This document shows, piece by piece, positions 50,704 to 58,082 of a stretch of DNA of 64,000 nt (its first letter is position 1; every line of letters starts with the position of its first letter). The notes under the pieces were generated by a model. The model made no database searches. It worked only from the letters and a program-made list of their open reading frames with translations, and was not told where the DNA came from. The DNA is from JABLTI01 sp035528035. Its GTDB lineage: Archaea; Asgardarchaeota; Heimdallarchaeia; JABLTI01. The position numbers and the translations under genes were made by a program. The stretch is from assembly GCA_035528035.1 (NCBI GenBank), contig DATKZI010000022.1, forward strand, positions 1-64,000, written 5' to 3'.

Positions 50704-51984
50704 ATGCAGAAAATATTGTTGATCGGATTGGATGGGTCAGGGAAAACCTCCCTCTATCAAAAGTTTTTCCAAAGAAAACCTATAGAACAATTAAAAGCAA
50801 TTCAACCAACTAGAGGAATTGCTAAATATGAACATGATTTTTTAAGAACAGATTTTCTCATCCTTGATATTGGTGGAGGAAAAGATTATCGTCATGGTTA
50901 TATTGGAAATGCTGAACTTGTCCAAGGTTTATCAGCAATTATTTTTGTTGTGGATGTCCAAGCAGCAGCTAGGTTTCAAGAAGTAAGTGATTTCTTCAAT
51001 GTTTGGATAAAGAGTGTTGAGCAACATTTGAAAAACGTTAAAGGGTTTTTGTTATTTAATAAAATTGATCCTGGAATGGAAGGCAAGCTAAAAAGTAACT
51101 TAGAGCAAATTGCTCGATTATTAGCACCAATAGATTCCATTTATCCTGGTGAATTCTTCAAGAATATTACTACAATCTATAACGATTCAGGTAATCAAAC
51201 CTTCCAAAGAATTTTGCTCGATGTTCTACCAAAGAAAATGTCACAACCAAAAGAAATCAAACCAGAAGTGCAACCAATCAAAGAACAACCGATTTCTGTA
51301 AAACCACCAGTAGTTACAGAGCAATTTATCACTCAACCAATTAAATCGAACCCTCCCCAAGAAAAACCTGCAATATCTACAAAATCACCAGCTGTATCTC
51401 CTCCGGTATTAAATAAACCACCAACAGCAACTACCACACAACCGAAAATAGAACCACCATCGATAAGTAAATCACCACCATTGGATAAGGCACAATCAGA
51501 TATAATAAAGGAAAAAACAGCAGAAAGATTATCTGACATAATAGAAGCAACATTGGACAATAATCTAAACTTCGTAGCAATAGCGGTTTTTTCAGATGAG
51601 GTTGATTTGGTAGTAGGAGCAGTACAACAAGGAAGAAATCCAGATATTTTGGAGTCAATAGCTGCTACCTTAAAGAAAATCGATTTGGATGAATATATGA
51701 GCAAACTAGGGAAAGTAAGAATTGGTGGAGAAGGACACGTAAAAATAGATAGTTTCGATATATTCTTTGAAAGGGTGTCCCCAGAACATTTAAGCACAGT
51801 AATATGTTCAGGATTAGAAGAGGGTACTATAACTAATATCACACAATTAAATCGATATATGAATCAAGCATTAAGTATAACACCAGAAGGAGTAGACGAC
51901 GCTTCATTCAAACGATCAGACCTAATGGCTGAATTAAAAATGAGATTGTATAATAGAGGAAAAAGTGTAGACCACGTAGGATAG
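50704..51984 (+). CDS. Rag/Arf-like GTPase fused to a C-terminal roadblock-like domain
   Basis: 426 residues. G domain at 1-180: GLDGSGKTS (8-16), ILDIGGGKDY (DxGGQ with Gln replaced by Gly59, so intrinsic hydrolysis may be slow) and FNKID. A Pro/Lys-rich linker (about 185-265) leads to a roadblock/longin-like C-terminal domain (LSDIIEATLDNNLNFVAIAV, DLVVGAVQQGRNPDILESIA, ...TVICSGLEEGTI). GTPase plus roadblock in one chain recalls the eukaryotic Rag/Gtr proteins. It faces the longin-4TM gene. Confidence 0.78.
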   Translation: MQKILLIGLDGSGKTSLYQKFFQRKPIEQLKAIQPTRGIAKYEHDFLRTDFLILDIGGGKDYRHGYIGNAELVQGLSAIIFVVDVQAAARFQEVSDFFNVWIKSVEQHLKNVKGFLLFNKIDPGMEGKLKSNLEQIARLLAPIDSIYPGEFFKNITTIYNDSGNQTFQRILLDVLPKKMSQPKEIKPEVQPIKEQPISVKPPVVTEQFITQPIKSNPPQEKPAISTKSPAVSPPVLNKPPTATTTQPKIEPPSISKSPPLDKAQSDIIKEKTAERLSDIIEATLDNNLNFVAIAVFSDEVDLVVGAVQQGRNPDILESIAATLKKIDLDEYMSKLGKVRIGGEGHVKIDSFDIFFERVSPEHLSTVICSGLEEGTITNITQLNRYMNQALSITPEGVDDASFKRSDLMAELKMRLYNRGKSVDHVG

Positions 51985-52000
51985 ATGTTCTGGAAAAGTA

Positions 52001-52033
52001 AGTGGCGGACTAAGCGCGATTTGAACGCGTGGC
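52001..52033 (-). repeat. Copy A of tRNA-Ala 3' end (att-like)
   Basis: AGTGG-C-GGACTAAGCGCG-ATTTGAACGCG-T-GGC matches the 3' end of tRNA-Ala(TGC) at 56531 (CCA, acceptor, T arm) with three or four differences in 33 bases, same orientation. A T9 run follows. No rest of a tRNA is present. Outer boundary of the accessory island. Confidence 0.7.
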
Positions 52034-52118
52034 TTTTTTTTTGTAATAGTGCAATCTTAGAATGAAATTGTGTTGATTAGTGATTATTATCAATAGAGAA
52101 AGTTCTAGTTACATTGAT

Positions 52119-52529
52119 TTACCTGAGATATTCCATTAATTTCTGGTGAAACTCCACTAATTGATCTATAATAATTTTAGCGCTAGTACCCTTTATTTCT
52201 TTACCATAGTAGTTAATAGAATTTCTTATTTTTCGATATTTATCAAACTCTTCTCCCAAGATTGATTTTTTTAAGACTTCTTTTAGGAATGCTTTGTAGC
52301 AATCATGATTGTAGACTTTGTAACCATTCTTAATAGCGATAGCTTCTAACAGCATCCGTACAGAATCATAAGCTAATGTTATTTTAGAAGAAGCAGTTTC
52401 TTCTGTTAATAAAATCTGGTCTTGCGTGCTTAGTTTTTTTAAAGATTCCTTTATTAAAGATCTTACAAGATTAGGATCAACTTTAATGGTTTTGACTAAA
52501 CCAGAATCGTGGCAAGCTTTCCAATCCAT
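52119..52529 (-). CDS. HEPN-domain toxin of MNT/HEPN module
   Basis: About 136 residues, helical. The second half has the HEPN signature region RKIRNSINYYGKEI; the usual R-x4-6-H shows Tyr-Tyr-Gly in place of His, as in one subgroup of MNT-associated HEPNs. Predicted RNase toxin or its modified target. The ATG follows the stop of the nucleotidyltransferase gene by one base with GGTGG upstream, so translation is coupled. Confidence 0.8.
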   Translation of the reverse strand: MDWKACHDSGLVKTIKVDPNLVRSLIKESLKKLSTQDQILLTEETASSKITLAYDSVRMLLEAIAIKNGYKVYNHDCYKAFLKEVLKKSILGEEFDKYRKIRNSINYYGKEIKGTSAKIIIDQLVEFHQKLMEYLR

Positions 52530-52530
52530 T

Positions 52531-53043
52531 TTACCAACCACCCATTAAAATAAAACCATTGAGAATATTATTTAAAAGCTCTTGAGAGGGAACTTTCTCT
52601 CTAGTTTCATATTTAAATAATTGTATTTCACGTTGGAGTTTTCGTTCAAAGTCGTTAAGCAGAACTTCATCAGGTAAAGGTGAAAAAATCGCTAAATCAA
52701 CATCAGATTCCTTTCTTACTTCAGCTTTAGTAAATGACCCAAATAAGATAACTAACGGAGATAATAAGATCTCTCGAAGATAATCTAGAAGACCAACAGC
52801 CGAGAATTTTTGAAACCAATAAATTCGTGAAAGGTAAATAAATAACTCATTTTCATTATTCGCTACAAAATTCAAGTAATTCTTATCCTCTTCCAAAAGT
52901 AGTAATCCTTGGATATGATAAGATTTTAGCATCTTTGAAGATGTCGGTGGGCTAATATTGAGTATTCGAGCATATTCTCTTACATTAATTCTTCTATAAT
53001 TGTCTTCAAAAAAAGGATGCAAATCGTTAAATAGTTTTAACAT
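52531..53043 (-). CDS. Winged-helix-MNT nucleotidyltransferase antitoxin
   Basis: 170 residues. N-terminal HTH (VREYARILNISPPTSSKMLKSYHIQGLL) fused to a minimal nucleotidyltransferase: FGSFTKAEVRKESDVDLAIF with Gly102-Ser103 and Asp114/Asp116. MNT partners of HEPN proteins neutralise the toxin, some by AMPylation. The fused HTH suggests autoregulation, and three 16-bp palindromes overlap and precede the start codon. Confidence 0.85.
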   Translation of the reverse strand: MLKLFNDLHPFFEDNYRRINVREYARILNISPPTSSKMLKSYHIQGLLLLEEDKNYLNFVANNENELFIYLSRIYWFQKFSAVGLLDYLREILLSPLVILFGSFTKAEVRKESDVDLAIFSPLPDEVLLNDFERKLQREIQLFKYETREKVPSQELLNNILNGFILMGGW

Positions 53044-53099
53044 ATGTAAAATAATTTTAACAGTATTGAAAAAGATTTTGGTTGTTAAATAATTTTAAC
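53026..53099. promoter_or_regulatory. Three operator palindromes at the MNT-HEPN promoter
   Basis: GTTAAATAGTTTTAAC (53026-53041), GTAAAATAATTTTAAC (53046-53061) and GTTAAATAATTTTAAC (53084-53099), each a near-palindrome of GTTAAA...TTTAAC arms, starting 20 and 38 bp apart. The first reaches into the MNT gene start. Likely binding sites of the HTH fused to MNT. Confidence 0.65.
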
Positions 53100-53208
53100 A
53101 AATGGTAAGAAAAATTAACAAGGAACAACGCTTCAAGAAACCAGACTGTGAGAGTAAAAAAAACTAAAGCTAATAAATGATATTTTTCAAATTAAAGGAG
53201 AATTGATT

Positions 53209-53457
53209 ATGAAACGGAAGGAGCTACTAGACAGGATAACAATAAACCCAAAAATCGTTGTGGGAAAACCAGTAATAAAAGGAACAAGAATAACAGTGCA
53301 ATTTATATTAAATCTACTAGCAAATGGAGCCGAAATAAGGGAGATAGTAGAAGAATATTCTGATTTAACAAAAGAAGATATTTTAGCCTGTTTGTTATAT
53401 GCTTCAAAAACTATAGAAAATACTACTTTTATGCCAATATTCGAAGAGGTAGTATGA
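53209..53457 (+). CDS. DUF433 antitoxin-like protein, orphan
   Basis: 82 residues. RITINPKIVVGKPVIKGTRITVQFILNLLANGAEIREIVEEYSDLTKEDILACLLYA is the DUF433 core, the usual antitoxin partner of DUF5615 (Mut7-C/PIN-like) toxins. AAAGGAG eight bases before ATG 53209. A frame overlapping the stop (ATGA) encodes only 12 codons, where the toxin should start, so the toxin seems lost next to tRNA-Ala copy B. Confidence 0.88.
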   Translation: MKRKELLDRITINPKIVVGKPVIKGTRITVQFILNLLANGAEIREIVEEYSDLTKEDILACLLYASKTIENTTFMPIFEEVV

Positions 53458-53530
53458 TCCTCATAGATTTGTGGATGAATTGGAAACAATAAAACTACGA
53501 CAATATAAAAAAGAGCAAAAGTAAAAGCAG

Positions 53531-53563
53531 GTGGTAAACTGAACGCGATTTGAACGCATCACT
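53531..53563 (-). repeat. Copy B of tRNA-Ala 3' end (att-like)
   Basis: GTGGT-AA-ACTGA-A-CGCG and ATTTGAACGC keep the CCA, acceptor and T-arm pattern of tRNA-Ala(TGC) with about six changes in 31 bases, again followed by T9. Same orientation as copy A and the intact gene. Confidence 0.65.
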
Positions 53564-53640
53564 CTTTTTTTTTCTAAAAAGGAAGTCGAATAACTGATAG
53601 GTTTTTATACCAGAAAAAAGAAGATTTATCTGGTGAAAAG

Positions 53641-53874
53641 ATGACGATTGGTAAAGTAGGCTCAAAAGGGGAACTGTTTCCACCAAAGAAAATAAGAGAA
53701 AAGATAGGTCTAAAAGAAGGACAAAGAGTTCTCTATAGAATTGTACAAGAAAAACTAATAGTTGAAAAGATAGCCACTTTTGAAGAACTGTTAGAAAAAC
53801 CAACTAAAATAACTGTAACGATTGAAGAATTAAAAGAAGAAAGGAAAAAACTAGCACAGGAAGCAGAACAATGA
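53641..53874 (+). CDS. vapB: AbrB/SpoVT-type antitoxin (VapB-like)
   Basis: 77 residues. Swapped-hairpin AbrB fold: IGKVGSKGELFPPKKIREKIGLKEGQRVLYRIVQEKLIVEKI, then a helical toxin-binding tail. TTTTTATA 30 bp upstream serves as TATA box. The stop overlaps the PIN gene start (ATGA), so the two are co-translated. Confidence 0.9.
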   Translation: MTIGKVGSKGELFPPKKIREKIGLKEGQRVLYRIVQEKLIVEKIATFEELLEKPTKITVTIEELKEERKKLAQEAEQ

Positions 53875-54323
53875 GGGTGTTAGTGGATAGTTCATTTTTT
53901 TTCCCGTTAATTGGGGTAGAAGTAGAACAATGTCCAAAGAGAGCAATAATGAAATTAATAGCAAAAGAAGAGGTAGTAAGGTCGGAACTGGTGATATTCG
54001 AACTTTCAGCAAAAGGGAGTAAATTGATCAATGCAGGAAAATTATCCTTAAAGGAATTAACGCAAGGAATAACTGCAATACAATATCACTCAAAAATAGA
54101 AGTAATACCCATTCATTATTCGGAAATTCAAACACTAGCATGTGAATTGCGAAAAAAACACTCAGACTATATAGATTGTTTGATGGTAGCAACAGCAGTG
54201 CATTATGCGGATGGGATGATAACGTTAGATAAAGAATTAAAGAGAAAAGCACAAGAAGAGTGGAAGGAAACAATAGCAAAAGAGAATAAGAAATTCAAAT
54301 TACTAGTATGGGAAGAGTACTAA
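53871..54323 (+). CDS. vapC: PIN-domain RNase toxin (VapC)
   Basis: 150 residues. PIN acidic residues: VLVDSSFFF (Asp6), FELSAKG (Glu), SDYIDCLMVATA (Asp) and GMITLDKELKR (Asp). VapC toxins cleave tRNA or rRNA. Paired with the AbrB antitoxin directly upstream. Confidence 0.9.
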   Translation: MRVLVDSSFFFPLIGVEVEQCPKRAIMKLIAKEEVVRSELVIFELSAKGSKLINAGKLSLKELTQGITAIQYHSKIEVIPIHYSEIQTLACELRKKHSDYIDCLMVATAVHYADGMITLDKELKRKAQEEWKETIAKENKKFKLLVWEEY

Positions 54324-54393
54324 AAGGAAGGAAAAATGGTATAACTCAAGCAATAATTATTTATTTTCAAAACGATAATTATACTTGAAGACA

Positions 54394-54765
54394 ATGGATT
54401 ACTCAAATTTAATCACAAAATTAGCTGTTGATAGTTCAAATGTAAAGTTAGGAAAAATTATCAAAGTAGAGAAGCTTTTAGGAAAAACGGTAAAAAAGGA
54501 AGAATTATATCTTATAATCAGATTTAAGAAATTTACACAGAAAGCAGTATATGTACCAATTGGTGTTAATTTAATTTCTGAGGTTAATGATTTTGTTAAA
54601 ATAGATTTAAGCTATAATGATTTTATGGAAGAAGTTAAAAGAATTAAACTGATAAACATGGATAGGAATACCTCAAAAGAGTATATACGTTTTCGAGAAA
54701 AATGGTTTGGGCCTGGTCATTTTATGTTAGCTCCAAGAGATAGAGATAACAGTAGAAAGAAATAA
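54394..54765 (+). CDS. PRC-barrel-like protein
   Basis: About 123 residues. TKLAVDSSNVKLGKIIKVEKLLGKTVKKEELYLIIRFKKF is PRC-barrel-like and closely resembles the protein at 56706-57038 (AVDRNGEKLGRIIRKEHLLGKTIKIEEAYAIIRV), so the two are paralogues placed on either side of the tRNA-Ala. ATG 54394 preferred over TTG 54385. Function unknown. Confidence 0.65.
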   Translation: MDYSNLITKLAVDSSNVKLGKIIKVEKLLGKTVKKEELYLIIRFKKFTQKAVYVPIGVNLISEVNDFVKIDLSYNDFMEEVKRIKLINMDRNTSKEYIRFREKWFGPGHFMLAPRDRDNSRKK

Positions 54766-54915
54766 CTTAGTAGTAAATATCAAATAAATCTTCAAAATGC
54801 TAGGAAAATATATCAATAAATATAATAGAAAAAGATAGATAGCATGAATGTTTTCCAAATTTGTGATGATTTCTCAAAAGAGATCTAGTATAAGACACTC
54901 TAATTTATTTAATAT

Positions 54916-56256
54916 TCAATCTTGTAATAACTCTTTCTTTTGTCTCCCTGTCAGTTTCTGTTTTCTATGTTTTTTAAATTGGCTGATAATAAAAAGCGGA
55001 ATTGTTGCACCAAGTATTATCCCAGCAGTAATACCGATCCATTTCCAGCCAATACCAGACTCACTAATATAATACGTCAAGAGTGTTTCATCTATCCATA
55101 ATCCTGAACTTAATCGTAGTCGATAATAAAGCTGGGCATATCCAGATCTGAAATCGACCCATATACAATGAATATTGTTATTTCCATCAATCTTTATATG
55201 TGGTTCATTTGCAGTATTGCTTATTTGTGAGATATGCTCATCAGTTTCCCAAATCCCACTAATTCTAGCTCGAAGATTCACTCCTCTATAAATAAAATTA
55301 TCATCTCGAGCAGTAAACGCAAGCCAGAGAATATTATTGGAATCATATTCCACACTTGGGGAATAAGCATCTGATTCACCAGGTTTGTGAATGGAGGTAT
55401 AAGGTGCAGCCAAAGTTATAGCTGTAAGGGTATTATTTTCGTCCACCTTTCTATTATTCACAAAAATGGTTCCTAATCTATCACCAGCATAAGGATCAGT
55501 GTAGTTACTCCAAAAAACATCAATCGAATTTTCTTGATTTTGCAAGCAGATAGGATCCACACAATTAGTAGTACCATCAGTTATTGTGGCGATTGGAAGC
55601 ATTGATTCATTTAGTAATACCTTTCTGTAAAAAACTTGCTTGTTGTCTCCTCCTTCAGCCCATGTAAAATGACCAGAATTGATATTGTCCACGAAATAGT
55701 CAAATTCACTACAATCATATGTGTTTGCTTCTGAGATTTGTAGTAAATTACCCCAGCTCTGACTCGTCCAATTGAACATTTGAGAAAAGATATTCATAAT
55801 ACCATTGCTTCTCATCATCCATACAAGCCAAAGATAGTCCTCTGAACCAGCTCGTAAAATTGGTCTAGTGATCTCACTACTATTCCAATAACTGTGACCT
55901 AGTTGCCATTGTGTATCAGTAAATCCTTTGTTCATAATCACCATCGTATAATTTCCACTTGATCCAACAGCAAAAGCAACTATTATTTTCTCATGCCAAG
56001 TCAGAATTGATGCTCTACTATGGATACTTTGGTCCGTTATAGGCGAATCAATATAGGTTCTAGTAAGATTCCATTCGAAATTCTCAATTGAATGTAGATA
56101 CACCAATTTTTGTTTACCTTGTAAAACTTCAGAGTAAATCAGATGAAGATTATTATCTTTATCAATTATAAAATCAGGTTCAATGGCTTGTGAAATATCT
56201 AAATAACCATTTGATGAGCTACACAAGCTCACGAAGATATGAATATAAAGAAGCAA
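54916..56256 (-). CDS. Exported beta-propeller-like protein with C-terminal TM
   Basis: At least 446 residues. Repeats with Asp-box-like strands (DFIIDKDNNLHLIYSEV, SVEYDSNNILWLAFTARDD, PHIKIDGNNNIHCIWVDFRSG) suggest a six- or seven-blade propeller, followed by one TM helix (about 405-425) and a basic cytosolic tail. From TTG 56256 the signal peptide lacks a charged start. Ten codons upstream, after GGAGG, ATA 56289 or ATT 56286 would add IRKRNGIFII and complete it, so a non-standard start codon is possible. Confidence 0.65.
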   Translation of the reverse strand: MLLYIHIFVSLCSSSNGYLDISQAIEPDFIIDKDNNLHLIYSEVLQGKQKLVYLHSIENFEWNLTRTYIDSPITDQSIHSRASILTWHEKIIVAFAVGSSGNYTMVIMNKGFTDTQWQLGHSYWNSSEITRPILRAGSEDYLWLVWMMRSNGIMNIFSQMFNWTSQSWGNLLQISEANTYDCSEFDYFVDNINSGHFTWAEGGDNKQVFYRKVLLNESMLPIATITDGTTNCVDPICLQNQENSIDVFWSNYTDPYAGDRLGTIFVNNRKVDENNTLTAITLAAPYTSIHKPGESDAYSPSVEYDSNNILWLAFTARDDNFIYRGVNLRARISGIWETDEHISQISNTANEPHIKIDGNNNIHCIWVDFRSGYAQLYYRLRLSSGLWIDETLLTYYISESGIGWKWIGITAGIILGATIPLFIISQFKKHRKQKLTGRQKKELLQD

Positions 56257-56531
56257 TATAATAAAAATACCATTTCGCTTTCTAATTATAGAACCCTCCG
56301 CTAAACAAGCTGAACAAAATGAAAGATAAATAAAAAAGTCTATTCTGTAATTTCACCATATCATCTCACCCAAGTAATAGCTGTAATTTATTTACTTTTT
56401 TAACTTTAAATAGGTTGGGTCATCAATTTGAAGGAGATTTTTATGACCAATAATTCAGAAGATCGGTAATAAAAACAAGCAAGAAAACTGATTGACAAGA
56501 AAAGTAACAAACGAAAAAGAATGAAAAAAAG

Positions 56532-56644
56532 TGGTGGACTGAGCGCGATTTGAACGCGCGGCCTTCTGAATTTTTGTCGCCAGGTTCGCAACCTTTCTTT
56601 TTCGATTGCAAATCAGACGATCTTCCAGTCTGATCTATCAGCCC
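56532..56644 (-). tRNA. tRNA-Ala(TGC) with 36-nt intron
   Basis: Acceptor GGGCTGA/TCAGTCC including the G3-U70 pair that identifies tRNA-Ala, D arm GATC/GATC, anticodon stem TCTGA/TCAGA with TT-TGC-A, a 36-nt intron at 37/38 (56571-56606), T arm GCGCG-TTCAAAT-CGCGC, A73 and encoded CCA. Copies of its 3' end lie at 53531 and 52001, downstream of the tRNA. Confidence 0.88.
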
Positions 56645-56705
56645 ACTGATTATTTTTTCCTTTTCTCTTCTTCTTTTTTAATCTTTTTATTGCAATACTT
56701 TTTTT

Positions 56706-57038
56706 CTATCCATTCTTTCCCCCGTACCCAAAGTGTAGTCTTCTGGTTGTTTCCCTTGTAGCTTTTGTATGTTTTACAACAGCTCTTTGCTTTCTAACCT
56801 CTTCATTGAATTCTTTTTTTATAACATTAAACCATACTTTTTCTCCTTCCCTTTTGATTACTTTACTTAATTCGACTGGTATCTTGACCTCCACTCTAAA
56901 GCTTTGTACGACACGGATTATTGCATAGGCTTCTTCTATTTTGATCGTTTTTCCCAATAAATGCTCTTTTCTTATTATTCTCCCTAATTTTTCCCCATTT
57001 CTATCCACTGCAATTTTTCCTAAAACTTCCTCGGTCAT
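56706..57038 (-). CDS. PRC-barrel-like protein
   Basis: 110 residues, PRC-barrel fold (VLGKIAVDRNGEKLGRIIRKEHLLGKTIKIEEAYAIIRVVQSFRVEVKIPVEL) with a basic C-terminal tail (KQRAVVKHTKATRETTRRLHFGYGGKNG). PRC-barrels occur in RimM and in CdvA-type proteins, but no further domain is present. Paralogue of 54394-54765. Confidence 0.7.
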   Translation of the reverse strand: MTEEVLGKIAVDRNGEKLGRIIRKEHLLGKTIKIEEAYAIIRVVQSFRVEVKIPVELSKVIKREGEKVWFNVIKKEFNEEVRKQRAVVKHTKATRETTRRLHFGYGGKNG

Positions 57039-57094
57039 TTACAATCCTCAATATAATCTACTCATCTCTCCCATAAAAAATCTCTTCTTTTATT

Positions 57095-57949
57095 TTAATT
57101 AACATAAGTCACCATTAAAAACACATTCAATAAAACATGCCCTAACGTTACCCCTATAATATTCTCGGTTTTATAAACAGTATATCCTGTCAGCAAACCT
57201 GAAACTATGATGAAGAACATTGCATTCTTTATTCCCAGATAATCTGGTAACCAGGACATTTCCAGCCAATGCCCCCCTATCCAAACAATATATTGTAGAC
57301 AAAATCCCAACATCTTTTCCTTTTGAAATTCTATTTTCTTCTTTAAAATAGTGAACGACCCTTTTGCTTCTGCGAGTTGTATTTGGATAAATGATTTCGA
57401 ATAATATTCGAACATTATCACATTTAATGTAACAAAGAATATCTGCCAGAACCAATCTGTTGGATTAGCAATAAAATAGATTAAATGTTGTACACCTGGA
57501 ATATATTTTTGTGAGATTACTACCCATGGAAAAAAAATCCCTGCGTGCATAAGAATCCCTTGTAATATGCTACTAATGACCTTTTTCTTGGTAAAACCAG
57601 TTTTTGTTCCCAAGAAGTAGTATCTCGCCCTACCGGTTATTTTTTGAAAAACCACGAGATAGACAAGTGGTACTACTGCAAAGGAAATAAATGATATTAA
57701 CGCGTGAAAATAATACTCTGAATTTAAAATTTGGAATGGTCCTAAAAATTCAAATGGAAAATATATTGCTAGAGCAATTGGTCCTATTATTAGATTGTTT
57801 ATTATTGCTTGTTTTATGGTTATTTGTAGATCATTATCTGGTTTAGCGACTTTTACCTCAGCAATGTGACCCATTTCTAGCTCTTGATGTTGTGGGATTT
57901 CCGTATCAAGAATTTCCATCGAGTCTTCTAAGGCTGTTCCTTTTTGCAT
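57095..57949 (-). CDS. CPBP-like intramembrane protein, degenerate first motif
   Basis: About 284 residues with a 50-residue cytosolic start and 7-8 TM helices. The late motifs of CPBP/Rce1 proteases are visible: WIGGH and LGHVLLNVF (H-x3-N). The first motif EExxxR should lie at MFEYYSKSFIQ but lacks the second Glu and the Arg, so peptidase activity is doubtful. ATG 57949 with GGGA upstream preferred over TTG 57964. Confidence 0.6.
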   Translation of the reverse strand: MQKGTALEDSMEILDTEIPQHQELEMGHIAEVKVAKPDNDLQITIKQAIINNLIIGPIALAIYFPFEFLGPFQILNSEYYFHALISFISFAVVPLVYLVVFQKITGRARYYFLGTKTGFTKKKVISSILQGILMHAGIFFPWVVISQKYIPGVQHLIYFIANPTDWFWQIFFVTLNVIMFEYYSKSFIQIQLAEAKGSFTILKKKIEFQKEKMLGFCLQYIVWIGGHWLEMSWLPDYLGIKNAMFFIIVSGLLTGYTVYKTENIIGVTLGHVLLNVFLMVTYVN

Positions 57950-58001
57950 GTTATTCCCAACCAATTAACAATACGAGTCACTACTGCTTGATTTGTGTAA
58001 C

Positions 58002-58028
58002 ATACCAAATAATTCTTTTTATTGGTAT
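58002..58028. promoter_or_regulatory. Inverted repeat at EndoQ promoter
   Basis: ATACCAA (58002-58008) and TTGGTAT (58022-58028) form 7-bp arms. The right arm overlaps a TATA-like GGTATATATG about 55 bp before the EndoQ start. Possible operator. Confidence 0.4.
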
Positions 58029-58082
58029 ATATGTGAGAAGAAGAATTATTAAAGTAATGTAACTATTCATTGTTGAACTGAC

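Noticed and set aside
50658..50780. Short ORF upstream of and overlapping the Rag-like GTPase start
   Set aside because: It runs out of frame through the conserved P-loop region of the GTPase gene.
52001..52033. Complete tRNA at copy A (and likewise copy B at 53531)
   Set aside because: Only T-arm, acceptor and CCA positions match. No D arm or anticodon arm can be folded from the flanking DNA.
56406..56591. 61-codon minus-strand ORF
   Set aside because: It overlaps the 3' half of tRNA-Ala(TGC) and its intron.
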